Source: Pyrenopolyporus hunteri (taxonomy: Eukaryota > Ascomycota > Sordariomycetes > Xylariales > Hypoxylaceae). Taken from it: 64,000 nt of DNA. The position numbers were made by a program, and so were the translations under genes. The stretch covers positions 558,001 to 622,000 of the forward strand of contig CADCXC010000013.1 in NCBI GenBank assembly GCA_902806595.1, written 5' to 3'. Positions 32,581 through 47,469 of the stretch are shown piece by piece; within the stretch, counting starts at the first letter, position 1; every line of letters starts with the position of its first letter. The notes beneath the pieces were generated by a model. That model saw only the letters and a program-made list of their open reading frames with translations. It was not told the DNA's origin and searched no databases.

Positions 32581-35500
32581 ATAAATTATATATATTATTT
32601 TAAATATAATATTTTTAATTATTATATTTTAATATTTTTTTAATAAAAAAATAATTTTTTAAATTAATAATTATAAATTATTTTATTATAAAAATTATAT
32701 AATTTATATTTAAAATTATCGAATTTTATATATTATAAATAACGAAAAAATATTTATAACAAATATAAAAAAACATTATTTAAACTTAAATTTAACGGTA
32801 AATATTTAATTAAAAAAATAAAAAAACGTTAAATAATATAAATATTTATATCGAATTAATTCGTATATAAATCCCTTTAAAACGCGACATTTTATTTAAT
32901 AATTTTTATTTCCTTCCTAACCTTTTATATATAATTATAATATCATTTTATATTATTATAAAATATTTTATTAAATATTAATTTCGATTTTTTACTTATA
33001 TTTTAATAATTTTTTAAATAATTTTTAAACGAAATGTACTTTTTTTTATATAATTATATAAAATCCCGTATTTTTAACGAGTATTTTATTAATTATTTAT
33101 TATAAATAATTTATATTTTTAATATAAAAAAACTATCGAAATCGTAATAAATTAACGATTTTTTTAACGTATAAATTAACCGTTATAACTTAAAATTATA
33201 TATTAAATTTTATTTATAATTTTTTATTATAAAATTTAAAAAATTAAATATATTTAATTACATCGAATTAATATAATTAATTATAACATTTTTATACCGT
33301 AGTTAAAATTTAATTCGATGTTAATTTTATTTTATAACGAAATCGACGATTTTTTACCGTATTATATTTTTATAAAAAAAATATATTATTATTTAATCGA
33401 AAATTTTATTTTTATTAAAATCGCTTAAATTTTTTAACTTTTAAAAAAAACCTTAATATTATTAATTAACGTTTAATAATTTTTCGATAATAAATACTTA
33501 TAATTTAATATATAATAATAATTAAAAATAATTATAATTATTATTATTCGATTTTATTATTAATTTTATTAATATTATATTTATATAAATTTAAAAAACG
33601 ATTTTTTTACGTTCGTTAAATTTTTATATTATTAAAATTTACGATAATAATTAATAATTTCGTATATATTATAAATTAATGTTATATTTAAACTAAAAAA
33701 AGTATTTTTACTTTATAATTCGTTTTAATAAATTATAATTAAAATTTTAGTTTAATAATTATTTAAAAAAATTAATATAATATATTTATAAAAAGGTAAT
33801 TTAATTTATTAACGTTATATTATAAAATTTTTCGAAAATATATATTAATAATTACGTAAATTTCGAATTTAATAAAATATAATTTATAATAATCATTTAT
33901 ATATTATATATAATTAAATTTCGAAATTTTAAATTATATTTTTTTTATTACGTTTTATAATTTAAATTCGATGCGTTATTATATAATTTAGAGATAATAT
34001 AAACGATATACGTTTTATATTATTTTTCGTAATATAAAAATTTATAAGATTTTTTTAACGCGCTTTTATAATAAATTTCGTTTTATATACTTAAAAATAT
34101 TTAAAATTTACGTATATTTATTAAAAAATTCTTTTAATTAAATCGTTATATTATATCGTTTATTCGAATTATTTATTTATTTTTTTATATTATTTTTCAT
34201 TTAAATTTAAATAAAAAAAATTCGTATTAATTTTATTTTTTATAAATATTATAATTAATTTAAAATTTCGACATTTCGAAATTTCGTAAAATAAAATAAA
34301 TATCGTATAAAATTTACGAATTCGAAAATATAAAAAATTAATTCGTATCGAATTATCTTTTATTTTTTTAATTTATATTTTAAAATCCAATAAATTAATT
34401 TAATTTTAAATTATTTTATTTTTAAATATTCGACAATTAAATTATAAAATAATTTAATTTAAAAAAATTAATAAATTTTACTTTAAATAATATCGATATT
34501 ATATTTATTTTTATAAAAATTTTATATTTTTAAATAATATTATAAAAATCGTAAATTTATTTCGATATTATATTTATTTCGTAATCGTCGAATAATATCG
34601 TATTAAAAAATTTTATCTTTTAAATATCATTAATTAATTAATTTTTTACAAAATTTTAAATTTATTAAATTTTATAATATAATAATTAAATTTATTAAAA
34701 TTATCTTTAATTAATTTATAAATTAAAAACCGGTTTTTTATAATTTTTTTTTTTTATATATATAAAATATATATTTAGTTTACTTATTATTTTAATTTTT
34801 TTAAAATTTAATTATTTTTAATTTTTAAATCATATTTATTTATTTATAATTATAAATAACGACCATTTAATTACGTTATTATTTACTCCTTATTATTTTT
34901 TTTATCGAAGTTTTTTATACTTAACGTTATTAATACGAATTTTAAAAAAAAAATAATTTTAAATAAATTTAAAAAAAAAAAACGATTAAATGTACGCGAT
35001 TAATTATAATTAAATTAATTTATAATTCGATAATTTTAATATTATAACTTTAACATTTTATTAATAAAATTTATTAATTATAAAAAAAAACGAATACGTT
35101 TATAAAATATACAAAATATTTATTATAATAAATTAACGAAAATAATTTCGAAATTTATTTAAATCGTTTCGATTAATTTTTAAATTACGTTAAATAATTT
35201 TTTACGGAATTTTTATTTAATATTAATATTTTAACTTATTTTTTTTAAAGTATTAATTTATAAATCGAATAATTCGATCGAATTAATCGATTTCGTTTTT
35301 TTTTCGAAACTTAAAAAAAATAATTATTACCTTTTATTATTTTACTACCTTTATACGTAACTTTCTTATAATTATATACGATATATTTATTATACATTTA
35401 AAAAATAATAAAACATATATAAAATATTTTTACCGGTCGTTTATTAATAAAAAAACTTATTTTATAATATTTTAATTAATAAAAATCGTCGATTAAAAAT

Positions 35501-37689
35501 AAAACGTTTTAATAAATTATTTCGAATATTTATTAAAAATTATAACTTTTAATTATTTCCTCGATTATAATCGAAAATTTATATTATTATAAATAAATAA
35601 ATAAACGTTTATAATTCGAAAAAACGTTATTAAATAATTATCGAAGGAAACGTTAATTAAAATATTAAACGAAACGTTAAAAAAAAAATCTTTAACGATA
35701 ATAAACAAAATAAAGTTTTTTTATATAATAAAAAAATAAAATATTAATTTTATAACGAAAAACTACTTTTATATTTTTCGAATATATATAAATAAATATG
35801 TTATAATAAATTAATAATATTATATTAAATTTATATCTTATAAAATAATTTTTAATTTTATATATCGATTATAATTAAATAAATTACATTAATTAAATTA
35901 ATATTTAATTAAATTTACTTATTAATAATAATTTACATTAATTTATTAACGATTAATTAATTTTAATTTTAACGTATTATATTATATAATAATACGGCTT
36001 TTTCGAAATAAACAAATTACCGTAAATTTATAACGAAATTTTATTAAATAAAAGTATATTAAATAATTATAAAATATTAATTAATAAAAATATATATAAT
36101 AAATTTATTATAATTTTTTTTAAAGTTTTAATTAATTATAATAAACGATTTATATTTTCGAATATTATATTTAAATATTTTATAAACCGTTTTAAATAAT
36201 AAAAAATTTTTAATATTAAATTTTAAAAAAATATCGAAAGTTAAAATTTATATATATATAAATAATATATAATAAAATTAATTTATTTAAATTAAATCGT
36301 TTTAAATAATACGAGATTTTTTACTAATTTTATTTTATAACGGATATATTATATTAATATAAATATTTAAAAAGTGAAAATTTCGATAATTAACGTTTTT
36401 ATAAAATAAATATTAATTTACTTTTAATACATTTAAACGTATTTTTACCTCCTTTTTTTTTAAATATAATTTAATCCGTATTTATTTTATTTTTTAATTT
36501 ATCTTTTTTTTAATTAATTTAATAAATGTAATAATAATATTTATTTATTATTTTTATAATAATTTATTTATAATACTCGAAAAATTTCATTTATACTTTA
36601 TCGAAAACATATATTTAAATAATTATCATTTCATATAAAAATTTTTACTTTTTATTTAATAACGATTAACGTAATCGTTACTTTTATTACCGTTTATTTT
36701 ATCATTTTACCGTTATTAATATTACGTATCGACGTAAAAAAAAAAAATATATACGTATAAAATAATCCACGGAAAATATAAATTCATTAAATATAATCCC
36801 CGCCAACTTATTCGCCATTTATCATAATTTTATTATATTATAAAATTTATCTATATTTATTCTTTTTATTTATTTCATTAACGGTAAATATATTAATTAC
36901 GAATCGAAGTCGTTTTTTTTTAATTTTATCCCGCCCAAATTAATAAAAAAAAAAAAAAAAAAAAAAAAAAACAAATATAATACGAAACGATGTTTTAAAT
37001 AATATTAATAACGAATATATAAATGTAAAAACGAAATATAAAAATGTTAAATAATTAAATATTAAAAAAAATCATATAAATTTTTTAAAGTATAAACTAA
37101 ACTTTAATATTATATAGTTAAATATCGAATAAATTTTTTACTAATATTATATTAATAACGAAAATTTAAAAAAAAAAATATTTAAATTAAATTTAAAAAA
37201 AAAACGTTATAAATATTTACGATTAAAATTTAACTTCGTTTTTCGTAATTTTAAATTTAAATATAATCTAATATTTTTAATTTAAAATATATTTAAATTT
37301 AAGTATTCGACATAAAATCGAATTTTATATTAAAAATATAATTATAACGATTTTATAATTAATTTTAAAATAATTAATAAATTATTTATCGAAATATAAT
37401 TTTTATATCGTTTTATAATTATATCTTTAAATTAACGTTAATAAAACGTATTTAACTTTTTCGAATATTTTAATTAAAAAATTATAAATAATTAATTATA
37501 AAATATATATTTATAAAAAACAATATATTTTAAAAATAAGTAAAAAAAAATTATTAACGTTTTAATATATATTAAACTTTTATATTTATATATTATAAAC
37601 GAATTAATCTTCCCTTATAAAAACCTTTAATAAATTTATATAAAAAATTTTTTAACTTTTTTCGATTAATAAAAAAAATAATTTTTTAT

Positions 37690-37980
37690 AATAAAAATTA
37701 AAACGATAATTTATTTCGAAAAAAACCTTTCGTTTATATATTTTATAATTTTATTTTTTCAAAGTAATAATTAAAACGATAATTTATTTCGAAAAAAATC
37801 GCTTTTTTATACGTTATATAACCTTATTTTATAAAGTAATAATTAAAATATTAACTTATTTAAAAAAAAATCCCCTACTCGTATATTTAATAACCCTATT
37901 TTTCGAAGTAATAACCGAAATAACGATTCGTTTAAAAAAAAATTTCTTACTTATATATTTTATAATTATATTTTTTTATT
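37690..37980 (+). repeat. About four tandem copies of a 72-73-bp unit
   Basis: The block TTAAAACGATAATTTATTTCG starts at 37698 and recurs at 37771, 37843 and about 37915 with increasing divergence; spacings are 73, 72 and 72 bp. A period near 24 codons raises the possibility that this was a coding repeat before RIP. Confidence 0.7.
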
Positions 37981-40297
37981 ACAATTAACGTAAATTACGG
38001 TAAAATAATTAAAACGACCGAAAAAACCACCTCGATTTAAATATTATACCGTTAATTTATCGAAAACGTTATTAATTTTTTTTATAAAAATCGAAGATTA
38101 ATTTTTATCGAATAATTTTACTTTTTTACTATAAAATAAAAAAATATTTTACGATATAATTTCGCTTCGATAATAAAATATAACGGTAAATATAACCGTA
38201 TTATTTTATTTTTTTTTTTCTTTTAATATTAAAATTATTATTAACGTTAATATTAAAAGATATTTTATTTATTATTTTTATAACGATTTATTAAATATTT
38301 AATTTCGTTAACTTTATAAAAAAAAAAAAATTTATTTTTAACGAATTATTTTTTTTATTAAATAATTATTTCGTTAAAAAATAAATAAACGAAAGTTTAA
38401 ACTAATAAAAAAAAAATACGATTAAAAAAAATTAATAATACAAATAAAAAATTAATTTAAAATTATTATAAATAGTTTATTATAATTTAATAACATTTAA
38501 TCGATAACGATTAATATTAAAAAATTAACTATTTTTTATAATAACTAAAATTATATTAAATTAACGTCGATTAAAAAATAAAACCTAATTATATCGATTA
38601 TAAAAATTACCCCGTTTAATAAACGATATAACACGTTTATATAAAATGTTAAAATATTAAATACGTAAAAATATTAAATCAATTTAAAATAATCGGAGAT
38701 AATTTTTTTATATATCGAAGTTACCTTTAAATCAATTAATAATAACCGTTTTAAACTTACTATCGACGATTTTAAATTAATTATTAATAATCATTTTAAA
38801 ATCGTCGATAATAACCATTTTAATACCGTTAATAACAATTATTATAAAACCATTATAAAATCTTTTCGTAAATTATTTATAATCGATTATTTTTTATAAT
38901 ATAATATAATTATTAAAAAATAAAAAATTAATAATACGTTAATTAAACCGACCGATTTATTTAACGAAAATTATTTTAAAACTTATAAATATAATACCCG
39001 TTAACAGTTAAAATTACACGAAATTAAATATTATAAAAAATTAACATTTAAAAAATAAACGAAATTACGATTTTAATTATAATTTAATTATATAAAATAA
39101 TAATAAATTATAATTATTATTATTATACGATAAAATTAAAAACTTAACGATAATATATAAAATAATCGACTTCGAATATATTAAAATTTCTCTCAATAAT
39201 TAATACGTATATATTTAAATTTATATAAAATTTTAAAATTATTCGATATATATTAATATTAACATTATATTTTAATATTTATTATAACGATAATAACGAT
39301 AAATATAATTTTATTAATTAACTTTATTATTTTACGTAACGAAAAATTAAATTATAAAATTATAAATTATATATATTTATTAATAAAATAAATGTTATAA
39401 TATTATACATTTATTTTATAAAATTAATTAATCGATAATAAATTTAAAAATAATTTCGCCGTTTTATTTAACACGAGTAAAAATTTAAAAGTTAAAAATA
39501 AATTATATCGATATTATTAAAAAAAAAAAATTAAGATATAATTTTTTTTAATTACGATTTTATATAAAAAAAATAAATAATAAAACCGTTTCGTATATTA
39601 TTATCGATAATTTAATAAAATTAAATAAATATATAATAATATAACGCCACACTCGTATTTATATTAAATTTTACAACTTATAATATTTATAAATACCTAA
39701 AATTTAAATATTAAAATAAAAATTTAATTTAAATTTAAATTAATAATATTAATTTAACATATTAATTCATTAATTAAACGTAATTTATCTTTTAAAAATA
39801 ACTTAAATAAATCTTATTATAATTTTATTTTATTTATATCTATTTTTATTAACTTTATAAATATTATACCTCTTATTTATATATATAATCACATTTTTTA
39901 TAAGTAACTATTACTTTTATAAACGTATATTAACTACTTTTATTATACGTAAAATTTACTTTTATCGTATCGTTATAATTTTAAAAATATTTAAACTTAA
40001 AATTTTTAATATATCGTTATAATCGAAATTTAAAAAAAAATAAATATATTATATATTTAATTTTAATTAATGGTTTTTTTATTAATTATCTTTTTAATAT
40101 TATTTAAAAATTTATTTTTAAAATTAACGATAATTTAATTAATTCAAATAAATTAAAATAGTTTAAATTTATTATCTTTAATAATTATATAATTATTAAA
40201 AAACCTTATTAAAAAATTAACATCGCTATTATTAAATTAAATTAATATTAAAACTTTTAAAAAATTTAATATAAAAATAAAAAAAACGAAAAAAAAC

Positions 40298-40558
40298 GAA
40301 ATAAAATAGGGAAAAATAAAAAAAAATAAAATAAAATAAAAAAAAATAAAAAAAAGTAAAAAAAAATAAAAAAAAATAAAGAAAAGTAGAAAAAAGTAAA
40401 GAAAAGTAAAGAAAAATAGGGAAAAGTAGGGAAAAGTAGGAAAAAGTAAAAAAAGATAAAAAAAAATAAGGAAAAGTAGGGAAAAATAGGGAAAAATAAA
40501 AAGAAATAGGGAAAGATAGGAAAAAGTAGAAAAAAGTAGGGAAAAATAAAAAGAAATA
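40298..40558 (+). repeat. 261-nt polypurine tract, 10-bp GGGAAAARTA minisatellite
   Basis: From 40298 to 40558 the plus strand has no C at all, and T appears only singly within ATA/GTA words. The clearest units are TAGGGAAAAG and TAGGGAAAAA repeated every 10 bp (40419-40500). It is the one stretch of the element where G survives outside CpG. Confidence 0.85.
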
Positions 40559-40618
40559 ATTTACGAAGCTTTTAAATGAACTTTTAAAAAATCGAATCGA
40601 ACGTCGATTTAGGTTTCG

Positions 40619-40723
40619 AATTTATTAAATCGAATTTTAAATACGTTAAACTAAATTTCGAACGCATCGAACCGAGTTTTAAATTTATTAAATCGAACTT
40701 TAAAATTATCGAATCGAATTTTA
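40619..40723 (+). repeat. Five tandem 21-bp units
   Basis: Units at 40619, 40640, 40661, 40682 and 40703, consensus AATTTATTAAATCGAATTTT plus A; partial units flank. The period is exactly 21 bp, seven codons if it was once coding. Confidence 0.8.
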
Positions 40724-41834
40724 AATTTATTTATATAATTTTTTAAGTTAATAAAGTGAATTTTAATATTATTTAATTATATATTAATATTAATAATATT
40801 AATTTCGAACGCGTTAACGTAAATTTTAAAGTAAAAAAATTATTTTATTTTAAATTTATTATAAAACGTTAAATATTTTTTATTTTTAATTAAAAATTAA
40901 AACGTTCGTTATTTTAAATAATTTATAAGTAATTTTAATTATATATTTAATTATAATAATAAAGTTAAATTAAAAATTTAATTACGTAATAAAATTTATA
41001 TTAATTAAAATAAAAATTAAAAGTTAAAAATAAAATAAAAGTAAATAATAAAAAAAAAACGATATTTAGATAATTAAAGGTAAAATATAATTAAAAAAAT
41101 AAGATATTTTAAAAAAAATTTTAAAAAATAAACTTTAATATATTTTATTATAAATAATATAAATATTTTATAATTATATTATTAAAAAATTAATATTCGA
41201 TTAAATTTCCCCTCGATACGGTTAATTAATAATATTTATTTTTATTTTAATTTTAAAATAATAATTTATAATAAAAATTTAATTACAATTAAATATAGTT
41301 ATAAATTTCGAAAATATTAATTTTACGCATAATAAATAATACGAATTAATTTTTAATTTATAATAAATAACATATAAATATTAATTTATATAAAATTATA
41401 TATAAAAATATAAAAATCGAAAATAAAAATATTATATATATTAAATATTTTATATAATAAAAAATTATAATAATATTTAAAAAAATTATTTATAAAATTT
41501 AAAATTTATTTTTTAATTTTTTATCGATAATTATTATTATATTAATTTTTTATTTATAATTACTATTATATCGACTTTATATATAATTATTTTTAAATTA
41601 ATTTAAATTATAAATTTAATATAAGTCGAGTTTTAAAAATTAAAATATCGCTACGTTAATAATATAAAAAAAAAAAAATTAAAACGCGATTCGAAAAATC
41701 GAAACGAAATCGTATTTCGAATTTCGTTATTAATTTTTTAATAAAATTAAATTACCGTATAATATTATAACGATTTTATACGTCGAATTTTATAAATTTC
41801 CTTCGATAACAATTTTAAATATTATTAAAAAAAA

Positions 41835-42541
41835 TTAAAATTCGATAAATAATATATCGTAAAATTAATAAATAACATATCGTAAAATTAATAAATGACG
41901 TATCGTAAAATTAATAAATAACGTATCGTAAAGTTAATAAATAACGCATCGTAAAGTTAATAAATAACGTATTATAAATTTAACGAATAACTTTTTATAA
42001 AATTAATAAATAACATATTATAAATTTAATAAATAACGTTTTATAAAATTAATAAATAACGTATTATAAAATTAATAAATAACGCATTATAAATTTAACG
42101 AATAATTTTTTATAAATTTAATAAATAACATTTTATAAATTAAAAAAATAACGTATTATAAATTTAATAAATAATTTTTTATAAATTCGATAAATATTAT
42201 ATTATAAATTTAATAAATAACGTTTTACCGATTTAATAAATAATTTTTTATAAATTTAATAAATATCGTAAATATTATATATAAATTTTATAAATAATTT
42301 TTTATAAGTTTAATAAATAACGTATTAAAATTTAATAAATAAAATATTATAATTTAATAAATGAATTTTTATAATTTTAATAAATAAAAATTATAATTTA
42401 ATAAATAACGTATTAAAATTTAATAAATAAAATATTATAATTTAATAAGTAAATTTTTATAACTTTAATAAATAAATAAAAATTATAATTTAATTAATAA
42501 AATATTATAAATTTAATAAATAACGTATCGTAAATTTAATG
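41835..42541 (+). repeat. 23-bp minisatellite, roughly 30 copies
   Basis: Units such as AAAATTAATAAATAACGTAT plus CGT recur at 23-bp spacing (CGT phase marks at 41858, 41881, 41904, 41927). Later units vary (AACGTATTATAAATTTAATA) and contain small deletions toward 42541. About 700 bp in total. Confidence 0.85.
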
Positions 42542-45500
42542 TATTAATAAAAGTTAAATAATTAAATCGTTATTATATATAATTTATAATAAATATGTAA
42601 AACTTTTAATTATTACTTTCGTAAAAATAATCGTTTTTATTTACTTTTAATAAATAAATATATAAATGTTAAAAAATAAATTATTAAAGTTTATTTTTAA
42701 ATGTTATTATATTATACGACTATTTAACGATAATATTATAAAAATAACCGATAATATAATACGAAATAATTTCGTTATTTTATATTAATATTTATAAAAT
42801 TTTTAAAATTATAATTTAATGTATTATTTTTTATTTTTAACTTTTAAATTTTTAATTTATAAATTTAAATAAAATAATATATTTATATTAAAAATATTAT
42901 AAAATAATATTACGAGTAATAATTATATAAAAATTATTTATAATTAATATTTTTTTACTTTTTATATATATATTATATATATTTTATAATATAAAAAATT
43001 ATAAAATATAAATTTAATAAATAAATATATAAATAAATAAAAAAAAAATAATAAAATTTAATTTATTACTTTTTTAATTTACTTAATTTTTTATAAAAAA
43101 AATTTAATCGATTTTATATATATTTAAATAAAAAAAATTTTATTTCTATTATAATATTACGCGTTAATTTAACTTTATTAAATTAATAATAAAATATAAA
43201 AAAACGATTTCGCCGTTAATTACGTTTTTATAAAACCGCGGGTTTTCGAATTATACTACCTTTTTTTTTTTTATTCGTCTTCGAAAAAAAACATTTTATT
43301 TAAAAACGATTAAATCGAATATCCTAAAACCACCGTCGAAATAAACCTTTTATCGAAGGAAAAAAATATTATATCTTTAATATAAATATATTTAATTAAT
43401 TTTATAATATTACGTAATTAATTATTTAATAATTTTATTAATATATTATAACGTATTTTATCGATGGGTTTTAAATTTAACAGTTTTATTAATATAATTA
43501 AATAATAATAATTTAAAATATATATATCGAAAAATCGATTATATATATTTTTATTTATTTAATATTCGAAAACGACGGTATATTTAAAGTTAAATTATTT
43601 CGAATTATTTATAAAGTTCGTAATAACGAATTCGAAATCGTTAATTATTTTTTTAAATCGATATAATATAAAATTATATATTATAAAAAAATTATTTAAT
43701 AAAATATTTCGATGTATAATATTTTAAAAATACATATAATTTAATTTTTATAATATGTCGTAAAAAATATATAAACGCGTTTATTTTCGAAGTAAAAAAT
43801 TCGAAATCGAAGATTATACGCATTAACGAAAAAAAAAATTTTCGAAAAAATACGAAATTAACGATATAATTATATAAACGTTTATAAAGTTTATTAATTC
43901 GAAGTTTTTCGGTTATATTTTTTCGATTATTATAAAGTTAAAATATACAAATCGTCGAATAATATCGATTTTATTATATATTATTACCGGCGTTATTTTA
44001 AAACGATAATATTTAATCGAAATAATTTTTACGGTAATAATTTAATTAATATTTATTTATATACCCACTTTAATAAAATCGAACGTTTTTACTTCGAATA
44101 ATTTACGGTGAAAAATATAATCGTTAATATAATATTAATTAACGTAAAAAATAATATCGAATCTAAAATCCAAATATTTTTTATTAAAGTAAATTTAACG
44201 AAAAAATTCATTTCGATATAAAACGAAATATTTTTTATTTATTTTTTTTAAAATAAATGTTAAAATTAATTTAAATTTTTCGAAATATATTCGATTATTT
44301 TTATAACGAAAAACGGTTATTTTTTTTACTTATAAAATTTTATCGATATCGTTTTTTTTATAACTTAAATATATAAACGAATAATTATCGAATGTAATTA
44401 TTAATAAAAATTATTTAAATATTTTCGTAAAAAAAATTAATGTTATAATAAATATCGATATAAATTTAAATTTAACTTTTATTAAAATATTCGCGTTTTT
44501 ACGTAAACGTTTAAATATTTTTCGTTTAATTATTTATTCGATATTAAACCCCTCGAATTTTTATAAAATATTTAAAAAAAAATAAGTTCGGTTTTAATCG
44601 TTTATATTTACAAAATCGATTTTTATAAATTTATAATAATAGTTGAAATTTTTTAGGTATAATCGATTTATAATTTTTATAATTTAAATTATAAAAGTTT
44701 AAGTCGTTTCGTTATTTTTAATTATTTTTAAAAATTTAATTAATATAAAAAAAATATTTATTATTATAATTACGTCGTTATTTAAAATATTAAAATTATA
44801 TAAAACGTTTATTTAAATAATTATAATACGTAACGTTTAATTATTAAATAAAAAAATATAATTTTAAAAAAAATAAATTTAATTAATAAAATAATAATTA
44901 CGAATTAATTAATTATAAAAATAAAAACTTATTTACGTAATATTATATTATTAAATTACGATATTAAAAAAATTAACGAATAAATTTAAATATTTATTTA
45001 AATTTAAATTTTATAAAAAAAATTATTAATGGTAAATAATATTTAAAACGTCGAATCGTATATAATTATTATATATATTATTAAAATACAAATATTAAAT
45101 TCGAATTATATATATATATATATTAAAAAAATTTAAAGTTATTATTTTAAAATTATATTTATTATAATAATAAATACGTTTATTTTTATTTTTATTTTTA
45201 TTTTTTAATTTTTTTTTTTTAAAAATATATTTAAAGTTTAAAAAAAAAAAAAATATATATTACGGCTAAAAATTCCGCGGTTATAAATAATATATAATAT
45301 ACGATTTAACGTAAAAAAATATTATAAATTTCATTAATAAACGTATTAAATTAAAAGGATAAATTATTATAAAATTTTAAATATAATATATTTAAATTAA
45401 TAAAATATAATATATATATAATTAAAATTTCTTTTATTTATTTCTATTATAAAAATTATTTTAATTTTAAAGATATATAAATATAATACGTTAATTTACT

Positions 45501-45859
45501 TATTAAAATATAATAAATTTAAACGGTTTATTTTAAAAGTATAAATATTAATATATAATATTATAATATAATTTAAATATTATTATAATTTTTATTATAT
45601 AAAGTTTAAAATATATATACGAAACTTTTAACCGTAATATTTATACGTATTTAAACTTTTTTATAAATTTAAATAAATTATTTTTATAAATTAATAAAAT
45701 AATTATTATATTATATTTATATAATAACTTTACCATTATTTACGAATTTTATTTAACTTTTATTATATTATTTATAATCTATCGAACTATAAACCCATAA
45801 AATTAAACGGCTATATTATAATGGGTAAAAGTAATTATTAAAAAAAATAAATATTTTTT

Positions 45860-45896
<37 letters not shown>

Positions 45897-47469
45897 ATAA
45901 TATTTAACGATTACTTTTTTCGATATTATTAACCCTTTTTATTAACGAAGTTAATTAAAAAAATACCTTTAAATTATTAAAAATATAAAAAACGTTTAAT
46001 TTTCGCCGTTTTATTTTCGAAATAACTTAATTAAATTATATATAAATTTCGTTTAAAATTATATTTACGAACGTCGAAAAAATTATATTAAAAACCCGCT
46101 TAAACGAAGAAAAACGTAAAAAATTATATCGAATAAAAAATAAATATTTTATATTTAATATAAAAAATTAACGATCGAACAAATTTAAATTTAATAATTA
46201 AAATTAATAAAATTTTCGTAAACGATTATTCGTTTTCGTTTATTTAAATTTAATGTTAATTAAAAAGTATTTTTATTATTTGTTTTTAAATTTAACGATT
46301 ACGTTAATTATTTTACCGTTTATTTTATTAAATATATACACGCGTATATATATTTTATTTTTTCGTTATTAACATCGTTATTAACTTTAACGTCGATATC
46401 GCGTATAAGTTTTTTTTTAACATTCGATATTTTATTAAATAACTCGTATTTTAACGGGTCGAATAATAAAATAAACGCGTTAATCGAAAAAATAAAAAAA
46501 TAAAAATTCGATTTTTTAAAAATTCGATTAAAACAATAAATTTTATTATTTAAAATTAAATATTAAATAATAATATATCGATAACATTTATTTTACTTCG
46601 ATTAATATAAAATGATTTTAAATGAAAATAAAAGAAAATAATAAAAGGTATTTATAAATAAAAATAAATCGTTAAATACGAATATATAATTAATAATATA
46701 ATAAAATAACTTATTAATTATATATTCGTATTTATTTTAACGATTTATTTTTATTTATAAATTAATATATATTCGATTATAATTATTTTTTTTATTAAAT
46801 TTAAAAAAAGTTTTATTTATAATATTATATAATAATTATATATTATTTTTTTTATCGTTTTTATTATTTTTTTTTATTATTTAAAAATATAAAATTTATT
46901 AATCGACGATTCGATAATTTAAATTAATCGTATATTTAAATATTATTTATTAATATTAAACTTAATAATTTTATCGTATATTTTTAATTTACGATTTCTC
47001 GAAATAAAACAATAATTTTTCGTAATATAATTTAAAAAAAATCGTTATAAAAAATTAATGTCGATATATTATTAAATCTTTTATTAAAATATTTATATAT
47101 ATTAAATATTAAAAATTAAACGTTAATAATTTAATTATTTATTAAAAGAAAAAAAAATCGATACGATTATATAAATTTAATAACGTTTAAAATTTTTTAT
47201 ATATTATATTTACTTTTTAAAAATTATTTAAAATTAATCGAAAAATTAAACGTCGATTTTATTTCGAATATAACGTCGATGCGAAAAATTTTAAATATTT
47301 AATATTTATTTCTATATATATTATAATTATTAATTATTTTTTTAAAATAAAATAAAATATATTTATTATTAATAAAATTAAACGATTTAATTATCGATTT
47401 TATTTTTAATGTCGAAGTATTTTAAACAAACAATATCGATTTATAAAATAAAAGATTATTAATACGATT

